Shown here: positions 42,673 to 51,388 of the stretch, piece by piece
Layout of the letters: each line of letters starts with the position of its first letter
Position numbering within the stretch: the stretch's first letter is position 1
NCBI GenBank assembly: GCA_965279075.1
Contig: CBDIHI010000004.1
Coordinates: forward strand, 62,001-126,000
DNA from: SZAS-79 sp965279075
GTDB lineage: Bacteria > Pseudomonadota > Gammaproteobacteria > Burkholderiales > SG8-39
DNA: 64,000 bases
Direction of reading: 5' to 3'
Notes under the pieces: generated by a model
Database searches by the model: none
The model's input: only the letters and a program-made list of their open reading frames with translations
What the model was told of the DNA's origin: nothing
Translations under genes and position numbers: made by a program

Positions 42673-43647
42673 ATGGTCAAGTCGAGGCGTTTCGCAGGAT
42701 TGCTCGCGGTTGCGGCGGTTGCACTTTCGCCATGCATCGCGCTCGCGCAAGGTGCGTTCCCCGAGCGCCCGGTGCGCCTGATCGTGACTTTCCCGCCGGG
42801 CGGTTCCACGGATATCGTGGCCCGCGTCGTTGCGGCAAAGATGGCCGAGGGCCTTGGAAAGCCGGTCCTCGTCGACAACAAGCCGGGCGCCGCCGGGAAT
42901 ATCGGCACCGCCGAAGCGGCCAAGGCGGAGCCCGACGGCTACACGATGCTGTTCCACATCGCGACCACGGCGGTCATCAATCCCCTGGTGATGAAGAACC
43001 TGACCTACGATCCGCTGAAGGACCTGCAGCCGGTCGCGATGATCGCGAAGATTCCGAACGTGCTGATCGTCAACAAGGACGTCCCGGCGAAGAACCTGAA
43101 GGAGCTCGTCGCCTGGGTGAAGGCCAATCCGGGCAAGCTCAACTATGCCTCCTCCGGGACGGGCGGCGCGATGCACCTTTCGGGCGAGCTGTTCAAGAAG
43201 CAGGCGGGCATCGACATCCAGCACGTCCCGTACAAGGGCTCGGCGCCGGCGATGCAGGACCTGATGGGCGGCACGGTGGTGTTCATGTTCGACAACATCA
43301 CCGGCGCCATCGGGCCCGCCCGGTCCGGGCAGGTGAAGCTGTTCGGGGTCACCACGGAGGAGAGGGTCGGCGTCGTGCCCGATGTCCCCACGATCGCCGA
43401 GGCCGGGCTGCCCGAATTCAAGAATTCGAGCTGGTTCTCACTCTTCACGCGCGCAGGCGTGCCTGCGCCGGTGCTGGCGAGGCTAGAGGCCGAAGCGCTG
43501 AAGGCGATCAACCACCCCGAAACGTTAGCCAAGCTGAAGGATCTCGGCGCGATCCCGGCGCCCATGGGCGCCACGCAGCTCGACCGGTTCTGGAAAGCCG
43601 ACTTCGACTACTGGCGGCCGGTGGTGAGGAGCGTGAAGCTCGACTGA
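42673..43647 (+). CDS. Bug/TctC-family substrate-binding protein
   Basis: 324 residues from ATG 42673 with a perfect AGGAGG six bases upstream. Signal peptide ends ALAQG, followed by FPERPVRLIVTFPPGGSTDIVARVV, NKPGAAGNIGTAEAAKAEPDGYTML, YASSGTGGAMHLSGELFK and HVPYKGSAPAMQDLMGG. Divergent from the hydroxyacid dehydrogenase, so it may bind the hydroxy or oxo acid that enzyme works on. An upstream in-frame Met at 42592 would make a less typical leader. Confidence 0.94.
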   Translation: MVKSRRFAGLLAVAAVALSPCIALAQGAFPERPVRLIVTFPPGGSTDIVARVVAAKMAEGLGKPVLVDNKPGAAGNIGTAEAAKAEPDGYTMLFHIATTAVINPLVMKNLTYDPLKDLQPVAMIAKIPNVLIVNKDVPAKNLKELVAWVKANPGKLNYASSGTGGAMHLSGELFKKQAGIDIQHVPYKGSAPAMQDLMGGTVVFMFDNITGAIGPARSGQVKLFGVTTEERVGVVPDVPTIAEAGLPEFKNSSWFSLFTRAGVPAPVLARLEAEALKAINHPETLAKLKDLGAIPAPMGATQLDRFWKADFDYWRPVVRSVKLD

Positions 43648-43666
43648 GCGCTGCGGGGCGCTGCGG

Positions 43667-44950
43667 TCATCCGGCCGCCTGCCAGCTGGCCGGCAGCGAT
43701 TCAAGCCCGTAGATGGCCAGCTTGTGGTGGAAGGTCAGTTCCTCCACGGGGCGCAGCGCCTTCAGGCCCGGCAGCCTTCGAACCAGGGTTCCGATCGCTT
43801 CCTGCAGTTCCATCCGCGCCAGCGGCTGGCCGATGCACTGGTGGATGCCGAAGCCGAACGCGAGGTGCGCGCGCGCCTTGCGCGTGATGTCGAAGCGGTG
43901 CGGATCCGGATAGACGGCGGGGTCCCGGTCGGCGGTCGGCTGGTGCATGATGATCGCGTCGCCCGCGGGTATCGTCACGCCGCAGATCTCGATGTCCTCC
44001 CTGGCTACCCTGAGGCGCCCCGAGTGGGTGACGTCCGTATAGCGCAGGATCTCCTCCACTGCGCCGCGGATGAGCTTCGGGTCGCTTTGCAGCAGGGCCA
44101 GCTGGTCGGGGTGGTAGAGCAGGGCGGCCAGGCCGAGGCCCAGCGTCCCCGTGGTCGATTCGTGGCCGGCGGTGAGCATCAGGCGCGCGAGGCTGACGAC
44201 CTTGTGCTCCGTGATGGTGCCCGTTCGCATGTGATCAACCAGCAAACGGCTGAGGAGGTCGTCCCCCGGGTCCGCGTTCTTGCGACGCACCAGGTCGGTA
44301 AGGTAGCCGTCGCAGAACTCCCGGCTCATCGCGGCAGCCTGGTCGTGCGTGATGGACGTCGACGAGATCTGGCGGGCCCATCCCTGGAGCGCGGCGTGGT
44401 CCGGGTCCGGGACGCCCAGCAGGGTGCAGATGACCTGGCACGGCAGCGGCGAGGCGAAGTCCTCGACCAGGTCGGCCGGCGATCCCTTTGCGATCATCCG
44501 GTCGATCAGCGCGTTGATGAGCGCCTGTACCCTCGGCCGCAACGCTTCCACGCGGCCGACCGAGAATTCGGCGGCGACGAGCTTGCGCTCATCGGTGTGC
44601 CCCGGGGGATCCATCTGGGCGAATACCTGGTAGTCCCGGCGAACGAGCGCCAGGGCTGCGCTTTGCGCCGGATAGGCCGGATGCGTCGCATCTGCGCTGG
44701 TGCGCGGATCGGCGAGCATCGCGCGTACGTTGGCGTACCCGGTGATGAACCAGGCCGGGGCCCCGTTCCATTGCGTCACGCGACGCACTGGCTGGGTCTC
44801 GCCGAGCCTGGCGTAGTCGTCGGGCGGATCCATCGGCCGCTGTCGGGGCAGCGGGAAACGGGCCGCGGCATCGCCGGCCTGGAAGGGGCACCGGGCCACG
44901 GACTCGGGCGCGGCGGTGGTCTCGGTGGGGGGGATGGCAGGCTCGGTCAT
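43667..44950 (-). CDS. Cytochrome P450
   Basis: 427 residues. The heme-binding loop is FGFGIHQCIGQPLAR with Cys372, the I-helix oxygen-binding threonine lies in TAGHESTTGTLGL, and EEILR carries the ExxR pair. The N-terminus is Pro/Thr-rich without a membrane anchor, so it is a soluble class I type that needs ferredoxin and reductase from elsewhere; none is nearby. Bacterial soluble P450s often hydroxylate terpenes, fatty or aromatic acids. Divergent from HPPD. Confidence 0.94.
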   Translation of the reverse strand: MTEPAIPPTETTAAPESVARCPFQAGDAAARFPLPRQRPMDPPDDYARLGETQPVRRVTQWNGAPAWFITGYANVRAMLADPRTSADATHPAYPAQSAALALVRRDYQVFAQMDPPGHTDERKLVAAEFSVGRVEALRPRVQALINALIDRMIAKGSPADLVEDFASPLPCQVICTLLGVPDPDHAALQGWARQISSTSITHDQAAAMSREFCDGYLTDLVRRKNADPGDDLLSRLLVDHMRTGTITEHKVVSLARLMLTAGHESTTGTLGLGLAALLYHPDQLALLQSDPKLIRGAVEEILRYTDVTHSGRLRVAREDIEICGVTIPAGDAIIMHQPTADRDPAVYPDPHRFDITRKARAHLAFGFGIHQCIGQPLARMELQEAIGTLVRRLPGLKALRPVEELTFHHKLAIYGLESLPASWQAAG

Positions 44951-45022
44951 TGCGGTACCCGATGTAAGGGGAGGGCAGCGGCCCGCCCGACGCGGGAAAT
45001 ACTACGCAGGCCCCCCGGCCGA

Positions 45023-45062
45023 AATTGTCACCTACCGCACAATTCCGGGTCGGGGCCCGACC
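45023..45062. promoter_or_regulatory. Two dyads between P450 and HPPD
   Basis: AATTGT (45023-45028) faces ACAATT (45039-45044) across ten bases, and next to it GGTCGGG/CCCGACC (45048-45054 and 45056-45062) forms an almost perfect 15-bp palindrome. The two sit in the 166-base divergent spacer. The first looks like an operator; the second could be an operator or a hairpin in the HPPD leader. Confidence 0.45.
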
Positions 45063-45116
45063 GGGGGGCTTTGCGATACGCTAGTAGGCCCCCGTGGATA
45101 CCCTAAGGAGACGACC

Positions 45117-46208
45117 ATGGCCGATTTGTGGGACAACCCGGCGCAGACCGACGGGTTCGAATTCGTCGAGTACGCCGCGCCCGACCCGAAAGCGATGGGT
45201 GCCGTGTTCGAGCGGCTGGGGTTCACGCCGATCGCCCGCCATCGGCACAAGGACGTGACGCTCTACCGCCAGGGCGAGGTGAATTTCATCCTCAACGCCG
45301 AGCCGGACTCGTTCGCGCAGCGCTTCGCCCGCCTGCACGGCCCCAGCATCTGCGCGATCGCGTTCCGCGTGCGGGACGCCAAGGCCGCCTACGAGCGCGC
45401 GGTCAGCCTCGGCGCGTGGGGTTATGCGCAGCAGGCCGGCCCGGGCGAGCTGAACATACCGGCGATCAAGGGCATCGGCGACTCGCTGATCTATTTCATC
45501 GACCGCTGGCGCGGCAAGAACGGCAAGCAGACCGGCGAGATCGGCAACATCGGCTTCTACGACGTGGATTTCGAGCCGCTGCCGGGTGCCGAGCTGAACC
45601 CGGCCGGCAACGGCCTTGAATACATCGACCACCTGACGCACAACGTGCACAAGGGGCGGATGAAGGAGTGGGCCGAGTTCTACGAGCGCATCTTCAACTT
45701 CCGCGAGGTCCGCTACTTCGACATCGAAGGGCAGGTGACGGGCGTGAAGAGCAAGGCCATGACCAGCCCCTGCGGGAAGATCCGCATCCCGATCAACGAG
45801 GAGGGCACCGACAAGGCCGGCCAGATCCAGGAATACCTCGACCTGTACCACGGCGAGGGGATCCAGCACATCGCGCTCGGCTGCGGGGACCTCCACCGGA
45901 CGGTCGACGCGATGCGCGCGGGCGGCGTGCGTCTGCTCGACACGATCGACACCTACTACGAGCTGGTCGACAAGCGCATCCCGGGCCACGGCGAGAGCGT
46001 CGCCGAGCTGAAGAAGCGCAGGATCCTCGTCGACGGCAAGGCCGGGGCGCTGCTGCTGCAGATCTTCACCGAGAACCAGCTCGGCCCGATCTTCTTCGAG
46101 TTCATCCAGAGGAAGGGCGACGAGGGCTTCGGCGAAGGCAACTTCAAGGCCCTGTTCGAATCGATCGAGCTCGACCAGATCCGGCGCGGGGTGGTGCAGG
46201 CCGGCTGA
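45117..46208 (+). CDS. hppD: 4-hydroxyphenylpyruvate dioxygenase
   Basis: 363 residues from ATG 45117 with AAGGAG just upstream. Two vicinal-oxygen-chelate halves; the iron ligands are H172 (EYIDHLTHNV), H251 (GIQHIALG) and E328 (GPIFFEFIQRKGDEGFGEGN is the block, split here at the Glu). It turns 4-hydroxyphenylpyruvate into homogentisate in tyrosine breakdown. No homogentisate dioxygenase (hmgA) or fumarylacetoacetase lies nearby, so the route must be finished elsewhere. The frame extends upstream to 44916 but that lacks family similarity. Confidence 0.95.
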   Translation: MADLWDNPAQTDGFEFVEYAAPDPKAMGAVFERLGFTPIARHRHKDVTLYRQGEVNFILNAEPDSFAQRFARLHGPSICAIAFRVRDAKAAYERAVSLGAWGYAQQAGPGELNIPAIKGIGDSLIYFIDRWRGKNGKQTGEIGNIGFYDVDFEPLPGAELNPAGNGLEYIDHLTHNVHKGRMKEWAEFYERIFNFREVRYFDIEGQVTGVKSKAMTSPCGKIRIPINEEGTDKAGQIQEYLDLYHGEGIQHIALGCGDLHRTVDAMRAGGVRLLDTIDTYYELVDKRIPGHGESVAELKKRRILVDGKAGALLLQIFTENQLGPIFFEFIQRKGDEGFGEGNFKALFESIELDQIRRGVVQAG

Positions 46209-46219
46209 GGCCGCAGCCC

Positions 46220-47242
46220 TCAGCAGGCCGGGCAATGCCGGGCGAACCGGCCGTAGACCCGCTTGGCGTTCCCGCTGAAGATCTTCTCCCGGTCCGCGCC
46301 GGTCAGCCAGCCCGCGTTGTCGATGTAGCGCTTGGTGTCGTCGTAGTAATGTCCCGTCTCGGGGTCGATGCCCCGGACCGCGCCGACCACTTCGGAAGCG
46401 AACAGGATGTTGTCCGCAGGGATGACCTTGAGCAGGCAATCGATGCCGGCCTGGTGGTAGACGCAGGTGTCGAAGAACACGTTGTTCAGCAGCAGTTCCT
46501 TGAGCGGGGGCAGGCCCATGTCCTGCGCGAGGCCCCGGTAACGGCCCCAGTGGTAGGGCACCGCGCCGCCGCCGTGCGGGATGATGAACTTCAGCGTCGG
46601 GAAATCCTTGAACAGGTTCTTCTCGATCAGTTGCATGAACGCCGTGGTGTCACCGTTGATGTAGTGCGCGCCGGTGGGATGGAAATTCGGGTTGCACGAA
46701 CCGCTCACGTGGATCATGGCCGGCACGTCGAGTTCGACCATCTTCTCGTACAGCGGGTACCACCACTTGTCGGTCAGCGGCGGGTCGGTCCAGTAACCGC
46801 CGGAGGGATCGGGGTTGAGGTTGCAGCCGATGAAGCCGAACTCGTTCACGCACCTTTCGAGTTCGGGGATGCAGTTCTTCGGCGGCACGCCCGGCGACTG
46901 CGGCAACTGGCACACGCCCACGAAGTTGCCCGGGTAGAGCGTGCAGACGCGGTGGATCAGCTCGTTGCACTGCTCGGACCAGTACTTGCTCGTCAGCTCG
47001 TTGCCGACGTGGTGACCCATGCCCATCGCGCGCGGCGAGAAGACCGTCATGCTGGTGCCGCGCTCCCGCTGGATCTTCAGTTGCGCGCCCTCCAGGCTCT
47101 GGCGGATCTCGTCGTCGGTGATGCCGAGGTTGCCGCGCGCGGCGACGTAGTGCGGGTCCTTGGCGCCGGCGATCTGGCCGTCGCGGTAGGCCTGGAGCTG
47201 TTGCGGCGAGGTGGTGTAGTGGCCGTGGCAATCGATGATCAT
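46220..47242 (-). CDS. ligJ: 4-oxalomesaconate hydratase (LigJ)-like amidohydrolase
   Basis: 340 residues. MIIDCHGHYTTSP holds the metal ligands H6 and H8; LPQSPGVPPKNCIPELERCV, NLNPDPSGGYW, PHGGGAVPYHWGR and FASEVVGAVRGIDPETGHYYDDTKRY are shared with LigJ of the protocatechuate 4,5-cleavage (and gallate) pathway, which hydrates 4-oxalomesaconate. Start chosen at 47242, matching LigJ, with GGAG upstream; an ATG at 47266 overlaps the upstream stop as ATGA and adds eight residues. No protocatechuate 4,5-dioxygenase (ligAB) is in the window. Confidence 0.88.
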   Translation of the reverse strand: MIIDCHGHYTTSPQQLQAYRDGQIAGAKDPHYVAARGNLGITDDEIRQSLEGAQLKIQRERGTSMTVFSPRAMGMGHHVGNELTSKYWSEQCNELIHRVCTLYPGNFVGVCQLPQSPGVPPKNCIPELERCVNEFGFIGCNLNPDPSGGYWTDPPLTDKWWYPLYEKMVELDVPAMIHVSGSCNPNFHPTGAHYINGDTTAFMQLIEKNLFKDFPTLKFIIPHGGGAVPYHWGRYRGLAQDMGLPPLKELLLNNVFFDTCVYHQAGIDCLLKVIPADNILFASEVVGAVRGIDPETGHYYDDTKRYIDNAGWLTGADREKIFSGNAKRVYGRFARHCPAC

Positions 47243-47262
47243 GCTGCGTGTCTCCGGTTCTC

Positions 47263-48159
47263 TCATTGGCCCAGCGGGCGCGTGACGTCGTCGAAAAGCT
47301 CGTCGACGGTGTAGCGGGTCGGGATCAGGCCCTGGGCGTGCACCCAGTCGATCGCGACCTCCAGGTTGCGCCGGTTGGCTGCGAGGCCCATCGGGCAGGT
47401 GTCCAGCGTCCCGGGCGCCGGCAGGCCGGCCGCCTGCTTGCTCTCGAGGAGCAGCCGGTAGAACTCGCGCACGGCTTGCGGGTGTGCCTGCGACACGGAA
47501 GACTTGACGGCCACCATGTGGTTGATCGGGAGGATGCCCGTGCGTTTTTGCCACTCTACGGCGGTGGCAGCCGCGTCGGGGATCAGCGTCTTCAGGCGGG
47601 GATCCGACCCGGCGCCCTCGGCCACCACGCCGGCGTCGATTTCGCCCGCGACGAGCAATTCCGTGATGGTCTTGCCAGCGGGGGCGTATTCAACGTTCGG
47701 CGGATCGCGGTACTCGGCCACATGGGCCTCTTCGAAGGCCACCCAGTGCACCCGGGAGAGGTCGACCCCGTACTCCTTCGCCAGCAACCCGCGCAGCCAG
47801 GTGACCGTGGTCACCGAGCTCGACCGGATCCCGACGCGCCTGCCTTCGAGGTCGCGGGGGGAGAGGGGGCCCTTTTCCGGGTTGTACATGAGGTAGGGAT
47901 GGAAAAGCCGCCCGAAAATCACGGCGGGCATCAGCACGAGCGGCTTGCCTGCGGCTTTCGCCATCAGGAAGGTGACGATCGCCAGCTCGCAGATGTCGAA
48001 TTCCAGTTCGCGCACCGCACGCTTGAAGGCGGTATGCGGGGTCTTCACGTCGGCGAATTCGAACACCGCATGCGCGGGCTTGAGGCGGCCCTGCCGGAGT
48101 TCCCGGGTGCAGGGGTATTCGCCGAGCAACGTGGAGAGCCCGGGGAGGGTGGCGGTCAT
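47263..48159 (-). CDS. 4,5-dihydroxyphthalate decarboxylase-like protein (binding-protein fold)
   Basis: 298 residues without signal peptide, starting at 48159. FEFADVKTPHTAFKRAVRELEFDICELAIVTFLMA and LEGRRVGIRSSSVTTVTWLRGLL fit the DHP decarboxylase group, which uses a periplasmic-binding fold inside the cell. It would convert 4,5-dihydroxyphthalate to protocatechuate, which feeds the pathway of LigJ next door. Cytosolic binding proteins of the NMT1 type look alike, so activity is inferred from the neighbour. Last codons overlap a possible earlier start of LigJ. Confidence 0.75.
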   Translation of the reverse strand: MTATLPGLSTLLGEYPCTRELRQGRLKPAHAVFEFADVKTPHTAFKRAVRELEFDICELAIVTFLMAKAAGKPLVLMPAVIFGRLFHPYLMYNPEKGPLSPRDLEGRRVGIRSSSVTTVTWLRGLLAKEYGVDLSRVHWVAFEEAHVAEYRDPPNVEYAPAGKTITELLVAGEIDAGVVAEGAGSDPRLKTLIPDAAATAVEWQKRTGILPINHMVAVKSSVSQAHPQAVREFYRLLLESKQAAGLPAPGTLDTCPMGLAANRRNLEVAIDWVHAQGLIPTRYTVDELFDDVTRPLGQ

Positions 48160-48172
48160 TGCGCGGCTCGCG

Positions 48173-48724
48173 TCACGGTTTCCTTTCCAGCAGCGACGGA
48201 TCCTTGAGGACGGGGACCTGGCCGGGGGGCGGGTTCGCGATCGCGTCCTCCAGCGTGTGCGCCCAGCGCCATTCGTCTGCCGGGCGGGCCCGTTCGTCGT
48301 CCCGCAGCCGGTCCAGGCCCCAGTAGATTTCGAGCTGGTGCCCGTCCGGGTCGGAGAATTCGACCGCGATCTGCACGCCTGCGCGGCGCCGTCCCTCGAA
48401 TGTGATCGGCACGCCGAGTTCGCGCAGGCGGCGGCGCGCGAGGAACACCTCGTCAAGCGTGGCGACCTCGAATGCCATGTGGTGCATCTCGCCGCCCGTG
48501 GAGGGCGTGGACAGGCCGCCTACGAGTGCCACGCCGTGGTGGTCGGCATTGCAGCGCATGAACACCATGCCGCCAGGCACCATTTCGGCGGGATATTCGT
48601 CCGACACCCGGAATCCGAGGACGCGGGTGTAGAAAGCGACCGATTTTTCCAGGTCGCGGGCCCTGAGCACGACGTGGCCGATCTTGGTGATGCGGAAGGG
48701 CGGGGCCGATGCGGGATGGGTCAT
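48173..48724 (-). CDS. VOC family protein (glyoxalase/extradiol dioxygenase-like)
   Basis: 183 residues. ITKIGHVVLRARDLEKSVAFYTRVLGFRVSDE is a typical beta-alpha-beta-beta-beta module with a metal His, HHMAFEVATLDEV a second, and FSDPDGHQLEIYWG the C-terminal Glu site. It could be a ring-cleaving dioxygenase of the catechol 2,3 type or a glyoxalase. It is first in the three-gene set with the DHP-decarboxylase-like and LigJ-like genes, 13 bases before the next start. Confidence 0.85.
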   Translation of the reverse strand: MTHPASAPPFRITKIGHVVLRARDLEKSVAFYTRVLGFRVSDEYPAEMVPGGMVFMRCNADHHGVALVGGLSTPSTGGEMHHMAFEVATLDEVFLARRRLRELGVPITFEGRRRAGVQIAVEFSDPDGHQLEIYWGLDRLRDDERARPADEWRWAHTLEDAIANPPPGQVPVLKDPSLLERKP

Positions 48725-48918
48725 GTCGGAACAGGTTCCATGGCGTTGTTTTTCAGCGGAACTTTACGGGATTAGCCCGAATCGTGCCGAGCGCGCAGCG
48801 CGATGTCCGATTACGTCACATGATTGCGCGGCCCAAACCCGGTAGACTTCAGGGATGAAAGGGGGGCGCGGCCGGGCCCGGGGCGGTTAGATTCCGTCCC
48901 CGACCTTGGGCAAAAGCC

Positions 48919-49689
48919 ATGAGCAAGTTCAGAATCCTGCAGTTCAACATGCAGTTCGGCCAGACTTGGGACGACACCGATCCCGATCATGCGCCGATCG
49001 ACCTCGGGCGGGCCATCGCCGAGATCCGCAGCCACGAGGCCGACATCATCCTGCTGCAGGAGGTGGAGCAGGCGCGCGCCGGCGGCGTGCAGTCCGACGT
49101 CCCGCCGAACCTGGCCCGCATCCGCGCGGCGCTGCCCGGTTACGACTGCCATTTCTCCTATCCCAAGGCGGACCCGCGCGAATTGCCCTTCGGAATAGGG
49201 CAGGCGATCCTCTCGAGGACGCCGCTGCGCAACGCCATGCGCCTCGACCTGCCTTCCCCGCCGGTCACTTTCGATTTCTTCGGCGAGAAGAAGACCCCGA
49301 CCGACCGGCTGATCATCGGCGCCGAGACCACCGTCGGCGGGCATGCGCTGACCGTGTTCAACACCCACCTGCTGGCGTTCTTCATGCTCCAGTCGAGCAG
49401 CGAGGACCATCCCGGTCAGCGCGAGCTGGTGATCGAGCAGCTCAAGAAGGCGAAGGGCGCTGCGTTGCTTGGCGGCGACTTCAACGTCAGCAAGCACGAA
49501 TCCCTGATCCGGCAGTTCGGCGAGGCCGGCTACAAGACCGTGCAGTCGTCCGAGATCACCTGGCGCCGTCGCCCCTACGTCCTCGACCATATCTTCTACA
49601 GCCCGCACCTGCGCGCGGTCGGCCACAAGGTCGTACCCACGCTGTCTTCGGACCACCATGCGCTGGTGGCCGATTTCGAGTTCGCCTGA
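48919..49689 (+). CDS. Endonuclease/exonuclease/phosphatase (EEP) family protein
   Basis: 256 residues, no signal. RILQFNMQFG, DIILLQEVEQ (metal Glu), LLGGDFNVSKHE (catalytic Asp-Asn), and the terminal SSDHHALVADFEF (Asp-His) are the standard EEP set. Substrates across the family range from DNA (ExoIII) to inositol phosphates and sphingomyelin; none can be assigned here. Stands alone, divergent from the VOC gene, with a 194-base spacer that shows no further gene. Confidence 0.88.
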   Translation: MSKFRILQFNMQFGQTWDDTDPDHAPIDLGRAIAEIRSHEADIILLQEVEQARAGGVQSDVPPNLARIRAALPGYDCHFSYPKADPRELPFGIGQAILSRTPLRNAMRLDLPSPPVTFDFFGEKKTPTDRLIIGAETTVGGHALTVFNTHLLAFFMLQSSSEDHPGQRELVIEQLKKAKGAALLGGDFNVSKHESLIRQFGEAGYKTVQSSEITWRRRPYVLDHIFYSPHLRAVGHKVVPTLSSDHHALVADFEFA

Positions 49690-49725
49690 CCCCGGGTTCG
49701 GCCTGCCACCGGGCAGGGCGTTACT

Positions 49726-50064
49726 TCAGTCCGCGGGCGTTTGCGCGATCGCCTCGTCCATCACCTTGAAGGCGTCGCCCCACTCCTCGCCGCTGTAGCG
49801 GCACGCAAGGTGCTCCTCCGCGAGCCTGCAGGCAACGAGCAGGGCCGTGCGGTCGAGGTTCGCCGCACTGCTGATGTCCAGCGTGTCCGATGCGTCGAAG
49901 ATGGACTGTGAAAGCGACCTCAGGTCGCGCGCCCGTGGGCTGTGAGGCCCTGACTGCACGAGGCCGACGAGGCCGCCGAGCGGGTCCTGCAACGCGTCCA
50001 TGGAAGGCGACGGGCGGAGTTGCTCGCGCGCCTCGCGGATGAATTCCTGTATCTGCTTGTTCAT
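49726..50064 (-). CDS. Hypothetical protein, 112 residues
   Basis: Acidic, mostly helical-looking, no signal or membrane span; begins MNKQIQEFIREAREQLRPS and has LLVACRLAEEHLACRYSGEEWGDAFKVMDEA near the end. No family recognised. Converges with the EEP gene and stands 95 bases from the Rieske gene on the same strand. Confidence 0.6.
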   Translation of the reverse strand: MNKQIQEFIREAREQLRPSPSMDALQDPLGGLVGLVQSGPHSPRARDLRSLSQSIFDASDTLDISSAANLDRTALLVACRLAEEHLACRYSGEEWGDAFKVMDEAIAQTPAD

Positions 50065-50159
50065 GCCCGCAAGAATGGGGCATGGCCGGGAAAGTGCTGT
50101 GAGACATTGTTACGACTGCCAATTCCGACACCTGCGCCGTGGCGCAGGTTTACATCCCG

Positions 50160-51326
50160 TTACGCGAGCACCCGGTCCAGCACCCAGTTGTTGAACACGT
50201 GCACCAGCGGTTCCGCGTGCGAGAGCCGCCCCGGCATCGAGAAAGGCGAGGCGAGGCCGATCTGCTGCAGGGCCGAGATGTCGTTGTCCTCGGGGATCGA
50301 GATGTCCCAGCGCTTGTAGTAGCGCTGCACGACTTCCTCGAAATCGGGGCGCTCGGTGACGTCCTTCGGGAAGCACGAGCCGACGATCAGTTTCGTCCGG
50401 GAGGCCGACAGCGGGTGCAGTTCCAGCCACCACATGCAGTCGGTGGTGGCACCGTACATCGTGCTCGGGAAGATCAGCGGGTAGTAGCTGCCTTTCGCCG
50501 CCGGACCCTCGAGCGTCGGGATGCGGGGGAACCCGGTGTCGCCCGTGAGGAGCGCGCGAGTGCCTTCGTGCTCCTTGTGCAGCGCCATCCACTGTCCCTG
50601 CGCCGGGACGACGGTCGGGAACACGCCCTTCTGCCGCGACAGCGTGGAGCGGTGCACCGTGGAAACGTGGTAGGCCTCCATCGCGTTCTCGACGTAGATC
50701 TTCCAGTTCGACTCGATGACGTATTCCTTGCGCCGCACGCAGGTCATGTTGCCGAAGTTGTAGCTCTTCAGCACCTCCGGCAGGTCGACGAGGCAGTCCT
50801 TGAGCGGCCCGGCGTCCGGGCTCAGGTTGATGAAGATGAAGCCTTCCCACAGTTCCAGCTTCAACGGGATCAGCGGGAAGTCCTCCATGCGGAAGTCCGC
50901 CGTCTGCTCCATCTCCGGGGCGACGATCAGCTTGCCCTCGAAATCGTACGCCCACGAGTGGTAGGGGCAGCGGATCGCGTTGCAGTTGCCGTCGCCGCGC
51001 AGCATGGCCGCGCCGCGGTGGCGGCACGAGTTCGAGAACGCGCGCACTTCGCCGTCCTTGCCGCGCACGACGACGATCGGCACGCCGACGAAGTCCACGG
51101 CGAAATAGTCGCCCGGGTTGGGGATCCGGTCGGCGCGGCCGAAGAAATTCCATTCCTTCATCCAGATGGTCTCCACCTCGCGGCGGTAGAACTCCTCGGA
51201 TGTGTAGGCCCAGGGCGGAAGGGTGGTGGCCTGCGCCAGGGGCTTCCTCACGCCCGCGTAGTGGCGCGGATCGAAGAGGTCGGTGGCGGAAGGCTGGCGA
51301 AGGAGGGGGGCAACGACGGCGCTCAT
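50160..51326 (-). CDS. Rieske oxygenase, alpha subunit
   Basis: 388 residues. Rieske ligands C101-x-H103 (CRHRG) and C120-x2-H123 (CPYHSW); the iron site reads NAMEAYHVSTVH with H220 and H225 and E217 where many members have Asp. Resembles phenylpropionate, vanillate or carnitine-type monooxygenase alphas rather than the alpha-beta type at 3870, and no beta subunit lies next to it. Electron donors are absent here. Divergent from the DUF1989 gene, 62 bases apart. Confidence 0.92.
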   Translation of the reverse strand: MSAVVAPLLRQPSATDLFDPRHYAGVRKPLAQATTLPPWAYTSEEFYRREVETIWMKEWNFFGRADRIPNPGDYFAVDFVGVPIVVVRGKDGEVRAFSNSCRHRGAAMLRGDGNCNAIRCPYHSWAYDFEGKLIVAPEMEQTADFRMEDFPLIPLKLELWEGFIFINLSPDAGPLKDCLVDLPEVLKSYNFGNMTCVRRKEYVIESNWKIYVENAMEAYHVSTVHRSTLSRQKGVFPTVVPAQGQWMALHKEHEGTRALLTGDTGFPRIPTLEGPAAKGSYYPLIFPSTMYGATTDCMWWLELHPLSASRTKLIVGSCFPKDVTERPDFEEVVQRYYKRWDISIPEDNDISALQQIGLASPFSMPGRLSHAEPLVHVFNNWVLDRVLA

Positions 51327-51388
51327 CGAAACACTCCGGATTTATCCTTGGATTTGGCTAGGATACTGCTTTCTCCCGGGAGCCAGCC

